This document shows positions 24,561 to 32,453 of a stretch of 64,000 nt of DNA, in pieces. Every line of letters begins with the position of its first letter. The stretch's first letter is position 1. The stretch is taken from contig OZ243944.1 in assembly GCA_965214295.1 (NCBI GenBank), forward strand, positions 558,001 to 622,000, written 5' to 3'. Under the pieces are notes generated by a model, which was given only the letters and a program-made list of their open reading frames with translations, was not told the origin of the DNA and did no database searches. The DNA comes from JAJDUF01 sp965214295 (GTDB lineage: Bacteria; Chloroflexota; UBA11872; UBA12225; JAJDUF01). The position numbers were made by a program, and so were the translations under genes.

Positions 24561-25637
24561 TTACTTACCTGAATAACCAGTCGGCAATTCAACATCGTGA
24601 AAGATGCTGTGCTGCCAGACAACGATACCTAGTGTAACAGCCAACATGGAAACAGTGTACACGCCAGGGCCATTCTCTCTAAGAACGTCGGCAATATCAG
24701 CCTCAATGGAGAAAGACCGCTCTCCCGCAGTGTAATCCCATACGTCGGGCTTTATGGGAGAGGACATGTGCTTCTCCGAGCGACAACTAGATGCCTTGCT
24801 TCGCTCAAAGATAAGATCGGATTCCTCAGCATTTTGCGGTGGTTGCGAGTACGACGGTGCGCTACTAGGATCAAGGCATTTAGAGATGGTTAGCTCAACA
24901 GTCTTATCTTCGGAGCGCGGATGCAGTGAAGATATTATAGCGACAGGACGACCAGCACTTTCATTGCTGGGGTAGCTATATGACCTAATGACCTGACCCA
25001 CAGCAAGTAAGCTAGGCGGGGGATCATATGAGACGGTAAAGAAAGGTAGCGTGATTGGTAGCTGTTCAGTGTGGTTCAGAACACCACTCATTGCCAACTT
25101 GCCATTCTCAATAGTGGGTAGAGTAGACATGCTTACAAGATCAGACTCGAACTGCTGAACAATCTTGAAGTTGTAATCATCCCAGGCTACGCCAATGTTC
25201 ACCTTAGCGTGTAGAGCATCAAGAATAGTCTTCTTGTGTCCTGGACTGTCCATCAAGCCTCTCATCAGATCATACAGCAACATTAGCGGAGGGCCTAGCG
25301 GGGGTGATATTAGTCTTCTTTCTATGTAGCAGTAGCTACGGCCTGAAGCATTTTCCGCATTGCGCTGATACCCGCCAGCTAGACTGTAGCGCATATATGG
25401 CAGTGTACCGTCTACTCCCCAATGCCCGTAGTGACAGAACTTGACCATGTTTTCTGCATGGCGTTGTGCTGCTACGTTCGTACCCAGCGTTACTTCTGAA
25501 ACGCCTGCTTTGCGGCGCTCCAAGTTTATCATGTTGAGCATGTAGTCAGCGTAGGTAACTGCCGTAACTTGCTTAGGAAGAAACACACTCGCTGTAGCTG
25601 CTACACCAGCCTTGAGAAGATCGCGCTTACTGAGCAT
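24561..25637 (-). CDS. Secreted CAP/SCP (PR-1) domain protein
   Basis: 358 residues from ATG 25637, which has GGGAGG 6 bp upstream. Starts MLSKRDLLKAGVAATASVFL, an export signal. The CAP domain (about 30-150) has the features INLERRKAGV, AAQRHAENMVKFCHYGHWG (with the domain's His), YCYIE and DSPGHKKTIL. The C-terminal half is unassigned; it ends with a hydrophobic segment (YTVSMLAVTLGIVVW) that may anchor it. GC is clearly lower than in neighbours, pointing to transfer. It has its own promoter and a long structured leader. Confidence 0.82.
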   Translation of the reverse strand: MLSKRDLLKAGVAATASVFLPKQVTAVTYADYMLNMINLERRKAGVSEVTLGTNVAAQRHAENMVKFCHYGHWGVDGTLPYMRYSLAGGYQRNAENASGRSYCYIERRLISPPLGPPLMLLYDLMRGLMDSPGHKKTILDALHAKVNIGVAWDDYNFKIVQQFESDLVSMSTLPTIENGKLAMSGVLNHTEQLPITLPFFTVSYDPPPSLLAVGQVIRSYSYPSNESAGRPVAIISSLHPRSEDKTVELTISKCLDPSSAPSYSQPPQNAEESDLIFERSKASSCRSEKHMSSPIKPDVWDYTAGERSFSIEADIADVLRENGPGVYTVSMLAVTLGIVVWQHSIFHDVELPTGYSGK

Positions 25638-25791
25638 AGGAAGCCTCCCTGCGACGCGGGATAGTGGCTTCCTACCAAAAGCGGCACATTCCCTTAGCAT
25701 CCGCAGGGAGACGCAATCTATCCCAGCTAAGACGCCATAGAGAATGAACCAGCTTTATGCTCTGGCGTGATACGCGCTTCTGGTAGGAAGT
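25638..25791 (-). promoter_or_regulatory. Structured 5' leader of the CAP gene with an anti-Shine-Dalgarno
   Basis: The predicted transcript (minus strand) starts at the first strand of a 16-bp stem P1 (25790-25775 with 25683-25668). All 16 positions pair in the minus-strand RNA, one as G-U, which would be an A-C mismatch in the other strand's RNA. Inside are P2 (ACGCCA/UGGCGU, 25768-25763 with 25737-25732) and P3 (CUUAGC/GCUAAG, 25731-25726 with 25698-25693), giving a three-way junction. CUCCCUGCG (25710-25702) in the P3 loop can pair with CGCAGGGAG (25653-25645), covering the ribosome-binding site. It matches no riboswitch class I know. Confidence 0.6.
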
Positions 25792-25797
25792 AGGGCA

Positions 25798-25826
25798 ATG
25801 GTAACACGGCCAGGATTCCGTGTCAA
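25798..25826 (-). promoter_or_regulatory. Promoter of the CAP gene
   Basis: On the minus strand TTGACA (25826-25821), 17 bp, TACCAT (25803-25798). The start site expected near 25791 coincides with the beginning of stem P1 of the leader. Confidence 0.6.
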
Positions 25827-25861
25827 GAAAAAGAGGAACCGGAGCACTAGGCTCCGGTTCC
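25824..25861 (-). terminator. Rho-independent terminator of the IS1595-like minus-strand unit
   Basis: Minus-strand hairpin GGAACCGGAGC-loop-GCTCCGGTTCC (11-bp arms, 5-nt loop) followed by TCTTTTTC. It lies downstream of the transposase and the 50-residue ORF. The same bases extend to a perfect outer repeat GTGTCAAG...CTTGACAC, whose two TTGACA boxes serve as -35 for the CAP gene and the tRNA-like gene. Confidence 0.75.
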
Positions 25862-25891
25862 TTGACACACTCTACCGCTACAAGGTACTCT
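25862..25891 (+). promoter_or_regulatory. Promoter of the tRNA-like gene
   Basis: TTGACA (25862-25867), 18-bp spacer, TACTCT (25886-25891). The expected start at about 25898 is one base before the acceptor stem. Confidence 0.6.
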
Positions 25892-25898
25892 GGGGATA

Positions 25899-25969
25899 CC
25901 GGCTGTAGCTCAATGGTAGAGCGCCGCTGTTAGAGGCGTGAGATTCAGGTTCGATTCCTGGCGGTCGGA
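25899..25969 (+). tRNA. tRNA-like gene, probably Asn (GTT), atypical anticodon arm
   Basis: 71 nt with a 7-bp acceptor (CCGGCTG/CGGTCGG with G-U pairs), a normal D arm (GCTC-AATGGTA-GAGC) and T arm (TCAGG-TTCGATT-CCTGG). The anticodon arm is off: loop CTGTTAG would give GTT, but the stem is CGCCG/AGGCG with a mismatch next to the loop, and its first base is shared with the D stem, so the core is one base short. The discriminator is A, not the G expected for Asn; CCA is not encoded. May be a degraded or mobile-element tRNA. Confidence 0.55.
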
Positions 25970-26122
25970 TTATCCTCTCTGCCGTTCCACCGCGTCCACC
26001 TTCTCAGGTGGTACTCGGAACATAGCGCGTGCAAGGTCGTCCATACTGGCGCGGATAGGCTCAATGTGGCGTCTCGCGTCGCGTTTCGGTAGCTCGCGCT
26101 TTTTGTCTGTGTCGTTTGGCAT
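25970..26122 (-). CDS. 50-residue hypothetical protein beside the transposase
   Basis: ATG 26122 preceded by AGAGGAA at good spacing, stop TAA at 25972-25970, exactly next to the end of the tRNA-like gene. Product begins MPNDTDKKRELPKRDARRHI and ends with MDDLARAMFRVPPEKVDAVE. The middle SMDDLARAMFRVPP pattern is like small proteins I have seen beside transposases in high-GC genomes (weak memory). It follows the transposase by 62 bp, with a hairpin (26142-26170) between. Confidence 0.6.
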   Translation of the reverse strand: MPNDTDKKRELPKRDARRHIEPIRASMDDLARAMFRVPPEKVDAVERQRG

Positions 26123-26184
26123 GATTCCTCTCAATGAGTGCGGGTGTACCTACATCTGTATGGTACACCCGTGTCACTGGAATG

Positions 26185-27081
26185 TCAAGCCGTCAAGCTC
26201 GCATACGGCAGATGCTCGCCACACATGCCGTCCGCAACGACGGCCAGACGGTCAAGCGTTTTCAGGTCACGACTATTGAAGCGCCCTTCAAGCTCGCTCA
26301 GGTAGCGGTGTAAGTGCTTGTCTGACCACCAGTGGTAGACACCGTGATAGCTGCGCTTCAGGCCAGTCCAGTAGCTTTCGATGCCGTTCGTGTGAACATC
26401 GCCGTCTACGTACTGCTTCTTAGAATGGTTGACGCTACAGTGAAGCGCAACGTCCGCCCCGACGTAGCAGGATGCCTGATCGGTAAACAGGGCAGCCATA
26501 TCGCTAACCTTGCCCGCAAGCCAACTGTGCATTGTGCGACGGTCAACATCATACATGATGCCAGTCCGCACCTTACCGCTCTCGCGTTCCTTCAGGCCGA
26601 TAACCGGCGTCTTCTGGCGCTGCTTGCGCTTGTTAAGGTGACGCCACTTGTCAGAGCCACCGACATACGTTTCGTCAGCTTCAACCGTCTCCGAAAACAG
26701 CGAGCCGTCTAACTTCCAAGTAGTACGCAGTCGGTGAGCCAAGTACCAAGCCGTTTTCTGAGTGACGCCTAGCTTCTCAGACAGGTCAACGCTTGAAATA
26801 CCCTTCTTGGCCTCAGTAAGAAGGTACATGGCAAGTAGCCATTTCTGATAGCCCAACCGACTATCGCGCATAACGCTACCCGTCTTGACACTGAAGAACT
26901 TACGGCAAGTTCGGCAGCGGTGCGGCATAGTGGGGTGCGTAGTCCGCTCCTGAACGTTGCGGCTTTCACAATGCGGACATGTGATGCCGTTCGGCCAACG
27001 CTTCTCAATGAACCATTGTTCGGCTGAAGCGTCATCAGGGAACTTCCGAAGGAAGTCGAGCAAACTCATGCGTTTCTTCAT
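26185..27081 (-). CDS. IS1595-family transposase (2)
   Basis: 298 residues. Zinc ribbon C35-x2-C38 and C56-x2-C59, HTH-like stretch about 95-120, catalytic AD136E, TD201 and HTNGIES (N232/E235), then GVYHWWSDKHLHRYL. Same family as the transposase at 855 but only distantly related to it. Intact length. Lower GC than the host genes. Terminal repeats could not be fixed: the right end probably lies near 27128 because the promoter segment there resembles the left end of the first element, but no target duplication was found. Confidence 0.92.
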   Translation of the reverse strand: MKKRMSLLDFLRKFPDDASAEQWFIEKRWPNGITCPHCESRNVQERTTHPTMPHRCRTCRKFFSVKTGSVMRDSRLGYQKWLLAMYLLTEAKKGISSVDLSEKLGVTQKTAWYLAHRLRTTWKLDGSLFSETVEADETYVGGSDKWRHLNKRKQRQKTPVIGLKERESGKVRTGIMYDVDRRTMHSWLAGKVSDMAALFTDQASCYVGADVALHCSVNHSKKQYVDGDVHTNGIESYWTGLKRSYHGVYHWWSDKHLHRYLSELEGRFNSRDLKTLDRLAVVADGMCGEHLPYASLTA

Positions 27082-27088
27082 ACTATAC

Positions 27089-27117
27089 AGTATACACTAA
27101 TGGGCGGCATGTGTCAA
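27089..27117 (-). promoter_or_regulatory. Promoter of the second IS1595 transposase
   Basis: On the minus strand TTGACA (27117-27112), 17 bp, TATACT (27094-27089); ATG begins 7 bp later, so the mRNA is predicted leaderless, as for the first transposase. The surroundings CTTGACAC-ATGCCG line up with CTTGACTAGCC-ATGCCG at 819-835. Confidence 0.7.
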
Positions 27118-27162
27118 GTGAATCAGCCAGATTGCTAAATGCCTTCTTGGTAGAATGAGAGC

Positions 27163-27200
27163 GCAGCGGCGGGTGTTACGGACGCCGCTGCACTACTCCT
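27163..27200. terminator. Terminator-like hairpin
   Basis: Arms GCAGCGGCG (27163-27171) and CGCCGCTGC (27183-27191) followed by ACTACTCCTTTT. The T-rich tail is on the plus strand, where no obvious gene ends; it may be part of the damage that removed the front of the next gene. Confidence 0.4.
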
Positions 27201-27214
27201 TTTGGGTTGGGGAA

Positions 27215-27251
27215 GGCTCGGTGGTCTACATGTGGGCTAGACCACCGAGCC
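27215..27251. repeat. Short palindrome before the truncated dehydrogenase
   Basis: Perfect 13-bp arms GGCTCGGTGGTCT/AGACCACCGAGCC with an 11-nt loop. Smaller than the guaA-type elements and without their GCAC/GTGC inner ends. It lies 30 bp before the breakpoint of the truncated gene. Confidence 0.6.
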
Positions 27252-27280
27252 GACAATCCGTTGGTTATTTCAGTAGATAA

Positions 27281-27823
27281 TCTCCCGGCATCGTCGGCTG
27301 CGGTCGGATCGGGGCGCGGCTCGCGCAGCTGGCCCGGGCCGCCTTCGACATGCGTGTCATCGGCTTCGATCCCTACTTGGAAGCCGACCACGCGGCCGCG
27401 CTCGGCATCGAGCTGGTCTCCGACTTACCGGCGCTGCTGCGGCCCGCCGATGTGGTCAGCGTCCATACGCCCCTGACCGAGGCGACAACGGGCTTGATCG
27501 GAGCGGACGAGTTGGCGATGATGCAGCCGAGTGCCTACCTCATCAACACCTCGCGCGGCGGTGTCGTTGACGAGCTGGCGCTGGCCGCCGCCCTCCGCGC
27601 CGGACGACTGGCGGGCGCCGGGCTGGACGTGCTCGCGCAAGAGCCGCCCCCGGCCGACCACCCGCTGCTGACCCTGGAGAACGTCATCCTCACTCCCCAC
27701 TCCGCCACACAAACCGAAGAAGCACTCCGCCGCACGTCCGAGCACGTCGCCGCCGGCGTGCTGGCCGTCCTCCGCGGCGACCGCCCGCAATGGTGCGTCA
27801 ATCCCGAGGTCTTGGGAGACTAA
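27281..27823 (+). pseudogene. 2-hydroxyacid dehydrogenase, N-terminal part missing
   Basis: The open frame starts after a stop at 27278-27280 and enters directly at the NAD-binding motif GIVGCGRIGARLAQLA. It keeps the substrate-domain return: INTSRGGVVDE (Arg), the Glu in LAGAGLDVLAQEPP and TPHSATQTEEA (His). About 130 N-terminal residues that family members have are absent, and no start with a ribosome-binding site exists. Probably truncated by events linked to the adjacent lower-GC island. Confidence 0.8.
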
Positions 27824-27912
27824 CCACCCCGGGCCGGCAATAATCACCTATGGCATAGTGTCGTCTTGTAGAGGGGTACCGTCGAGACCGTCACACAAAG
27901 GAGGTGCCGGAC

Positions 27913-28269
27913 TTGGGCGTTTTCAACTGGCCCATCCGGCTGGACAGCATGGACGGCCAACGGTCGCTGGAGATAGAGGCGATGGTGGACACCGGCGCCA
28001 GCTACACCATCGTACCCGCCAAGTTGCTGCAGGACCTGGGGGTGTCGCCCATCGACAAGATCAGCCTCGTGCTGGCCGATGGGCGCGCCGTGGAGTACGA
28101 CATCGGGCGGGCTATGGCCACCATCGACGGACGCACGGAGGCAACACTGGTGGTCTTTGGGGAGAATGATGCCCGTGCCCTGATGGGGGCCTACACGCTG
28201 GAAGGGCTGCGCCTTGCGGTGGACCCGACTCACGGTAGGCTGGTCCCGGCCACCACCGCCTGGGCGTAG
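27913..28269 (+). CDS. Retropepsin-like aspartic protease domain protein
   Basis: 118 residues from TTG 27913, preferred because AAAGGAGG ends 8 bp before it (GTG 27904 overlaps that site). Contains the single-domain clan AA signature MVDTGASYTIVP and the downstream hydrophobic-Gly block ALMGAYTLEGLRLAVDP. Such proteins act as homodimeric proteases in some bacteria. Alone, with a 60-bp leader behind the dehydrogenase fragment. Confidence 0.8.
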   Translation: MGVFNWPIRLDSMDGQRSLEIEAMVDTGASYTIVPAKLLQDLGVSPIDKISLVLADGRAVEYDIGRAMATIDGRTEATLVVFGENDARALMGAYTLEGLRLAVDPTHGRLVPATTAWA

Positions 28270-28466
28270 AGAGTAGAACGAAGGGTAAACGAGGCGGCCG
28301 GCCGTGTCCCTACAGTGACATGTGCCACTCGTTTACCAGCCCCAATCAGCACCCCTCCGTATTCGTTGTTCCCACGCCCTCGTCATTCCGGCGGAAGCCG
28401 GAATCCAGGGCCACCGCTGTCCGCCAGGTAAGTGACACCTGTACAGGCTACAGCCGCGGCGGACGT

Positions 28467-28958
28467 TCACACACTGTACTTCCGGATGGTGATATACGTC
28501 TGCTCTTGCTCGCTCACTCGCAAACGTGCTTCTCCTGTAAGTCGGCTGTACCCTCCCAACAGCAAGCCGCTCAGGTAGATGAAGCGTCGGCCGCTATCAG
28601 AGAGGTGCGTATACAGCCTTCTCCTCACGAGATGTTCTTCTAAGATTCCTCGATTGTGTAGTTCCGGGCAAGCAGTTGCATACTTCTGGTCAAGATTGAA
28701 ACACGACAATGCCCTATAATCGTTCACTTGCCTCTCTTCTTCTGGCACATCGAACACACTAAATCCTACAGTAAAGACCGGACACCACGGCTCACGCCAC
28801 TTGACTATAGGCCACACTATATTCAAGCAGCTCCATACTTCCGCAGACACCTTCCTAGCCCATAGAAGCCGCAACGGAAAGCGGCCCAACATATGATCAA
28901 AGGACTTCAGCCGAATGCGAATGCCTGGCCGGCACTTCTTTCGTTTAGCCATCTCCAC
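28467..28958 (-). CDS. Hypothetical protein, lower GC
   Basis: 163 residues from GTG 28958 (AAGGTG upstream) or ATG 28952. Basic N-terminus (MAKRKKCRPGIRIRLKS), several Cys and Trp, no recognisable domain or signal peptide. Base composition is lower in GC than neighbours, suggesting foreign origin. Repeat-containing spacer behind it. Confidence 0.5.
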   Translation of the reverse strand: MEMAKRKKCRPGIRIRLKSFDHMLGRFPLRLLWARKVSAEVWSCLNIVWPIVKWREPWCPVFTVGFSVFDVPEEERQVNDYRALSCFNLDQKYATACPELHNRGILEEHLVRRRLYTHLSDSGRRFIYLSGLLLGGYSRLTGEARLRVSEQEQTYITIRKYSV

Positions 28959-29133
28959 ACCGCCACACCTTTACGTCTATTCCGTCAAACCTCGATAGCC
29001 AGTAATGGTACTTAGTTCTTGCTGAAGGGTATCTTAGCATATTGGCTTTCAAGATCAGCAGGCCGGATTGAGCGGAAACTTGGTACCTCCCTAGCCCGCC
29101 CAGTGCGTGAGCAAAGGGAAAGAAACACGTGCC

Positions 29134-30198
29134 TCAGGCGCCGCCCGCCTTGGCAAAGATGGCGACCAGCTCCGGTCGCAGGGAGTAGCGCAGTGGTTCG
29201 CCCGCGAAGTGTCGGCGGGCGTCTTGGCACTGTCCGAGGAAGACGCCCCGGTGCGCGCCATACGTGTGGCCGCCGCGGTGCGGCGTATGCACCACGTTGG
29301 GCAACGTGCGGAGCGGGCTGTCCGGTGGGGGTGGCTCCGGGTGATACACGTCGATGGCGGCCCGTAGCTCGCCGGCCGTCAGCCGTTCGAGCAGCGGCGC
29401 TTGCGCCACTACCGCCATCCGCGAGACCAGCACGAATACCGCCTCGCGCGGCAGCGCAAAGATCACGTCTCGATTGATGATCTCAAGCGTCTCCGGGGTC
29501 GGCGGGATGGCGACAAAGAAGACCTCGCTACGTGCAGCCATGGCGACGAGATCGGTAGCCTTGCGGCCCCCCGCGGCCACCATCCGCTCGGCCGGTACAT
29601 ACGGATCGAACGCTTCCCAGGCGGTGTCGAACGGCGCCAGCATCCGCGCCAGATGGCGATGAATTTCACCGAAACCGGCCAGCCCTACCCGCCGGCCTTG
29701 TAGCCGGTCCGGCGTTTCGGGCTGCTCCGGGAAGTCCTCCCAATGCACCCAGCCGTTGGCGCCGACAATCTGGTGCTCCTGCGGAAGATTGCGGAGCGCG
29801 GCCAGCCCCAGCGCCAGCTCGTACTCGGCCACCCACGGCGACATGACGGGTGCCGTTTCGCTGAGGGCGATGCCCCGCGCCAGCGCCGCGCGCACGTCGC
29901 AGAATTCGGCCTGCCGATAGTGACAGGTCGAGCCGATGTAGCGCAGCCGGGGCGCCTGGGCGAGCCGTTCGGCGGACAGGTAGCCAATACCCTGATTGCC
30001 CCACCCGCACAGCACCAGCCCGTCCGCATCGGCCAGCGCCGCATCCACCCGCGCCACCCGCTCGTCCGGGCCAAGCTCGGCCCCCAGCTGCACGGATACC
30101 CGCTCCGCAAACGAGTCCAGCACCTCCCCAGCCGCCCTGCTCCAATGCCGCTCCAACGACCGCGGACCGAACACCACGACAATCTTGGGACGCGCCAT
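29134..30198 (-). CDS. D-2-hydroxyacid dehydrogenase family protein
   Basis: 354 residues from ATG 30198 with GGGAGGAGG before it. NAD-binding region GRRVGLAGFGEIHRHLARML, downstream FFVAIPPTPETL, and the catalytic zone VSRMAVV...AIDVYHPEPPP...TPHRGGHT with the final His. The usual GxGxxG reads GFGEIH, and the Arg block lacks the standard N-x-x-R-G, so activity may differ from typical phosphoglycerate or hydroxypyruvate enzymes. Not a close relative of the fragment at 27281. Confidence 0.85.
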   Translation of the reverse strand: MARPKIVVVFGPRSLERHWSRAAGEVLDSFAERVSVQLGAELGPDERVARVDAALADADGLVLCGWGNQGIGYLSAERLAQAPRLRYIGSTCHYRQAEFCDVRAALARGIALSETAPVMSPWVAEYELALGLAALRNLPQEHQIVGANGWVHWEDFPEQPETPDRLQGRRVGLAGFGEIHRHLARMLAPFDTAWEAFDPYVPAERMVAAGGRKATDLVAMAARSEVFFVAIPPTPETLEIINRDVIFALPREAVFVLVSRMAVVAQAPLLERLTAGELRAAIDVYHPEPPPPDSPLRTLPNVVHTPHRGGHTYGAHRGVFLGQCQDARRHFAGEPLRYSLRPELVAIFAKAGGA

Positions 30199-30564
30199 AG
30201 CCACCTCCTCCCGCGCCCACCAAGCCGTAGGGGCGCAGCATGCTGCACCCGCCCCCCTGCGGAGCGGGGCGCCAATAATACACCTACCCCCCCTCTCCAC
30301 TTGGTGGAGAGGGGGCCAGGGGGTGAGGCCCGCCCTTCTGCATCCACCCATCAAGGCTCCAACCGCGGCCCGTCGTTCACCACCGACCGCCGCCGCCGTG
30401 CATCTTGCCCCCCCTGGCACCGGCTTCCCCCGCCACCCTCCCTCCCGCGCGCCCCCGCAACGCCCCGCAACGCCCCGCAACGGCTCATCACCTCCCCTGG
30501 AGCTTGCTCCGGGGGAGGGCTAGGGAGGGGGCCACTAGCCACAGGCCACCGACCACTGGTGCCC
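30199..30564. repeat. Intergenic repeats
   Basis: 366 bp without a gene. Contains GTAGGGGCGCAGCATGCTGC (about 30228-30247), a CCCCCTCTCCACTTGGTGGAGAGGGGG hairpin (about 30288-30315; span given), triple CGCAACGCCC direct repeats (30457-30482), and the CTGGAGCTTGCTCCGGGGGAGGG hairpin also present at 11745. Confidence 0.55.
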
Positions 30565-31986
30565 CTACACCCGCGGGCGCCGTTCGTGCCAGGGCGTGCT
30601 CTGCTCGTAGGCGTGGGCGGCGTGGAGCAACGTCCGCTCGTCGAACGGCCGCCCCACCAACATCAGGCCGACCGGCAGCCCATCAATAAAGCCGCACGGC
30701 ACAGAGATGGCCGGCAACCCCGTGTAGTTGCTGGGCCGCGTGATCTGCGAGAGCATCCCGGAGCCGTGTGGCGCGCCGTTGACCATGATGGCACCGGAGC
30801 GGGCAGCGGCAATGCTCGGTGCCAGCACCGCCACTGTCGGGGCCGCCAGCAGGTCCACCTCGCGCCACACGGCCGCATAACGCTCCAGCAGCAGGCGCCG
30901 CGCGCGCAGCGCCTTGGCGTGATCGCTGGCGAGGATGAATTGCAGCGGTAGCAGACGCAGCTGCGCCTCCTCACCGTAATCCGCCAACCGCGTCCGCAGC
31001 CAATGCTCATGGTCCACGAGTGCCTCGGCACGGATGGCGTCTACGCCGTCCATCAGCACGTCGTGGTCGGGCAGCCGCACCTCCTGCACCGTCGCGCCCA
31101 GCGCCCCCAACTGCCCGATGGCCGTCCGCACTGCCACCTCGACCGGTCCGTCAACGAGCGCAAAGTAGTAATCGCGCGGCACGCCGACTCGCAGCCCGCG
31201 CAGGTCCGTCTCGGCACCCAGCATCTCCGGCGGAGCGGCGACCTTTTGCGAGGTGGGGTCGCGCGGATCGTGGCCGGACATCACTGCCAGCAGCAGTGCC
31301 GCATCCTCGACCGTGCGCGTGAGCGGCCCGATGTGATCCCGCGTGGGATTCCCGCCGCGCAGCGCCCCGCGTATCGGCACCCGACCATGCGTCTGCTTCA
31401 ACCCCACGATGCCGCACAGGGCGCCGGGAATCCGCACGGAGCCGCCGGCGTCGGTGCCGAGCGCGCCCAGCGCCATGCCGGCCGCCACCGCCGCGGCCGA
31501 CCCGCCGGACGAGCCGCCGGGCACATGAGCCGGGTTCCAGGGATTGCGCGTCGGGCCGTAGTGCGGATTGATCGTCGTGGTGCCGAAGCCGAACTCGTGG
31601 AGGTTCGTCTTGCCCACCATGATCGCGCCGGCCGCATGCAGCCGTGCCCAGGCCGGCGCGTCCTCGCGCGGCACGTAGTCGGCCAGGATTTTGGAGCCGG
31701 CGGTAGAGCGTATCCCGGCCGTCTCGATATTGTCCTTGACGGCGATGGGGATGCCGTGCAGCGGGCCGACCTCATTGCCGGCGGCGAGCGTGGCCTCTGC
31801 CGCCTCCGCTGCGGCCAGCGCCGGCTCGTCGCGCCGGGTGATGAAGCAGTTGAGCGTCGGCTCCAGCCGTTCGATTTGCCCCAGCACGGCCTGCATCAGC
31901 TCCACCGGCGACACCTGCCGGCGCGCAATCAGCGACCGCGCTTCGCTGATGGTCAGCCAGGCCAGGTTGGTGCCATTGGCAGTCAC
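30565..31986 (-). CDS. Amidase (amidase signature family)
   Basis: 473 residues. Ser-cisSer-Lys triad visible: IAVKDN (K84), PGGSSGGS (cis-Ser about 159-160) and DAGGSVRIPG (nucleophile S183). Length and pattern fit AtzF/GatA-type amidases that hydrolyse small amides such as carboxybiuret or aryl amides. GTG 31986 overlaps the TGA of the upstream small gene by four bases (GTGA), so the two are translationally coupled. The partner makes a GatCAB role unlikely. Confidence 0.92.
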   Translation of the reverse strand: MTANGTNLAWLTISEARSLIARRQVSPVELMQAVLGQIERLEPTLNCFITRRDEPALAAAEAAEATLAAGNEVGPLHGIPIAVKDNIETAGIRSTAGSKILADYVPREDAPAWARLHAAGAIMVGKTNLHEFGFGTTTINPHYGPTRNPWNPAHVPGGSSGGSAAAVAAGMALGALGTDAGGSVRIPGALCGIVGLKQTHGRVPIRGALRGGNPTRDHIGPLTRTVEDAALLLAVMSGHDPRDPTSQKVAAPPEMLGAETDLRGLRVGVPRDYYFALVDGPVEVAVRTAIGQLGALGATVQEVRLPDHDVLMDGVDAIRAEALVDHEHWLRTRLADYGEEAQLRLLPLQFILASDHAKALRARRLLLERYAAVWREVDLLAAPTVAVLAPSIAAARSGAIMVNGAPHGSGMLSQITRPSNYTGLPAISVPCGFIDGLPVGLMLVGRPFDERTLLHAAHAYEQSTPWHERRPRV

Positions 31987-32195
31987 GGCGTCTCCTCCTC
32001 GAGACGATACGGCTGTGCCGTCAACGTCTCGTCCACGTCAATCCCCGCCTCGGCAAAGCGCCGGACGGCGGCCCGCTGCTCGCGCACCGCCTCGAGCACC
32101 TGGGGCAAGAGACGCTCCGGTATTGGTATCAAGTCCAGCATACGCACCATATCCTGCAAGTCCTCCGCTCCGATCTCGGTATCATTGTCCGCCAT
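31983..32195 (-). CDS. AtzG-like small partner of the amidase
   Basis: 70 residues from ATG 32195 with GGGAGGAC upstream. Acidic helical protein: LQDMVRMLDLIPIPERLLPQ, then VLEAVREQRAAVRRFAEAGI. Size, position directly before an amidase and helical pattern resemble AtzG/DUF4089 and the fold of GatC, which stabilise amidases. Overlap of stop and start codons with the amidase supports a complex. Confidence 0.7.
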   Translation of the reverse strand: MADNDTEIGAEDLQDMVRMLDLIPIPERLLPQVLEAVREQRAAVRRFAEAGIDVDETLTAQPYRLEEETP

Positions 32196-32453
32196 ACGTC
32201 CTCCCTCCCACTCCAGCACACACGCGCACCGGCTCTGATTGTAGCCGCTACCGCCTTGCCCCTCTCCCGGCCCTGACTTGGGTGGGTACGTGCCAAGCCG
32301 TAGGGGCGCAACATGTTGCGCCCGTCCCCACGTCATTCCCGCGCCAGCGGGAATCCACCCCCTCTCCCTGTGGGAGAGGGCCGGGGTGAGGCCCGAGTCC
32401 CAAGCCCTATAATCAACGGAGCTTGGCATAGTGGTAGCGGAAAGGAGACGACG

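Noticed and set aside
25852..27128. Exact borders of the second IS1595 element
   Set aside because: Candidate ends share CTTGACAC but the outer bases and 8-bp flanks do not match, so no element interval is claimed.
30457..30482. Three CGCAACGCCC repeats considered as a CRISPR-like or operator array
   Set aside because: Contiguous tandem repeats without spacers, in a block of other dispersed repeats.
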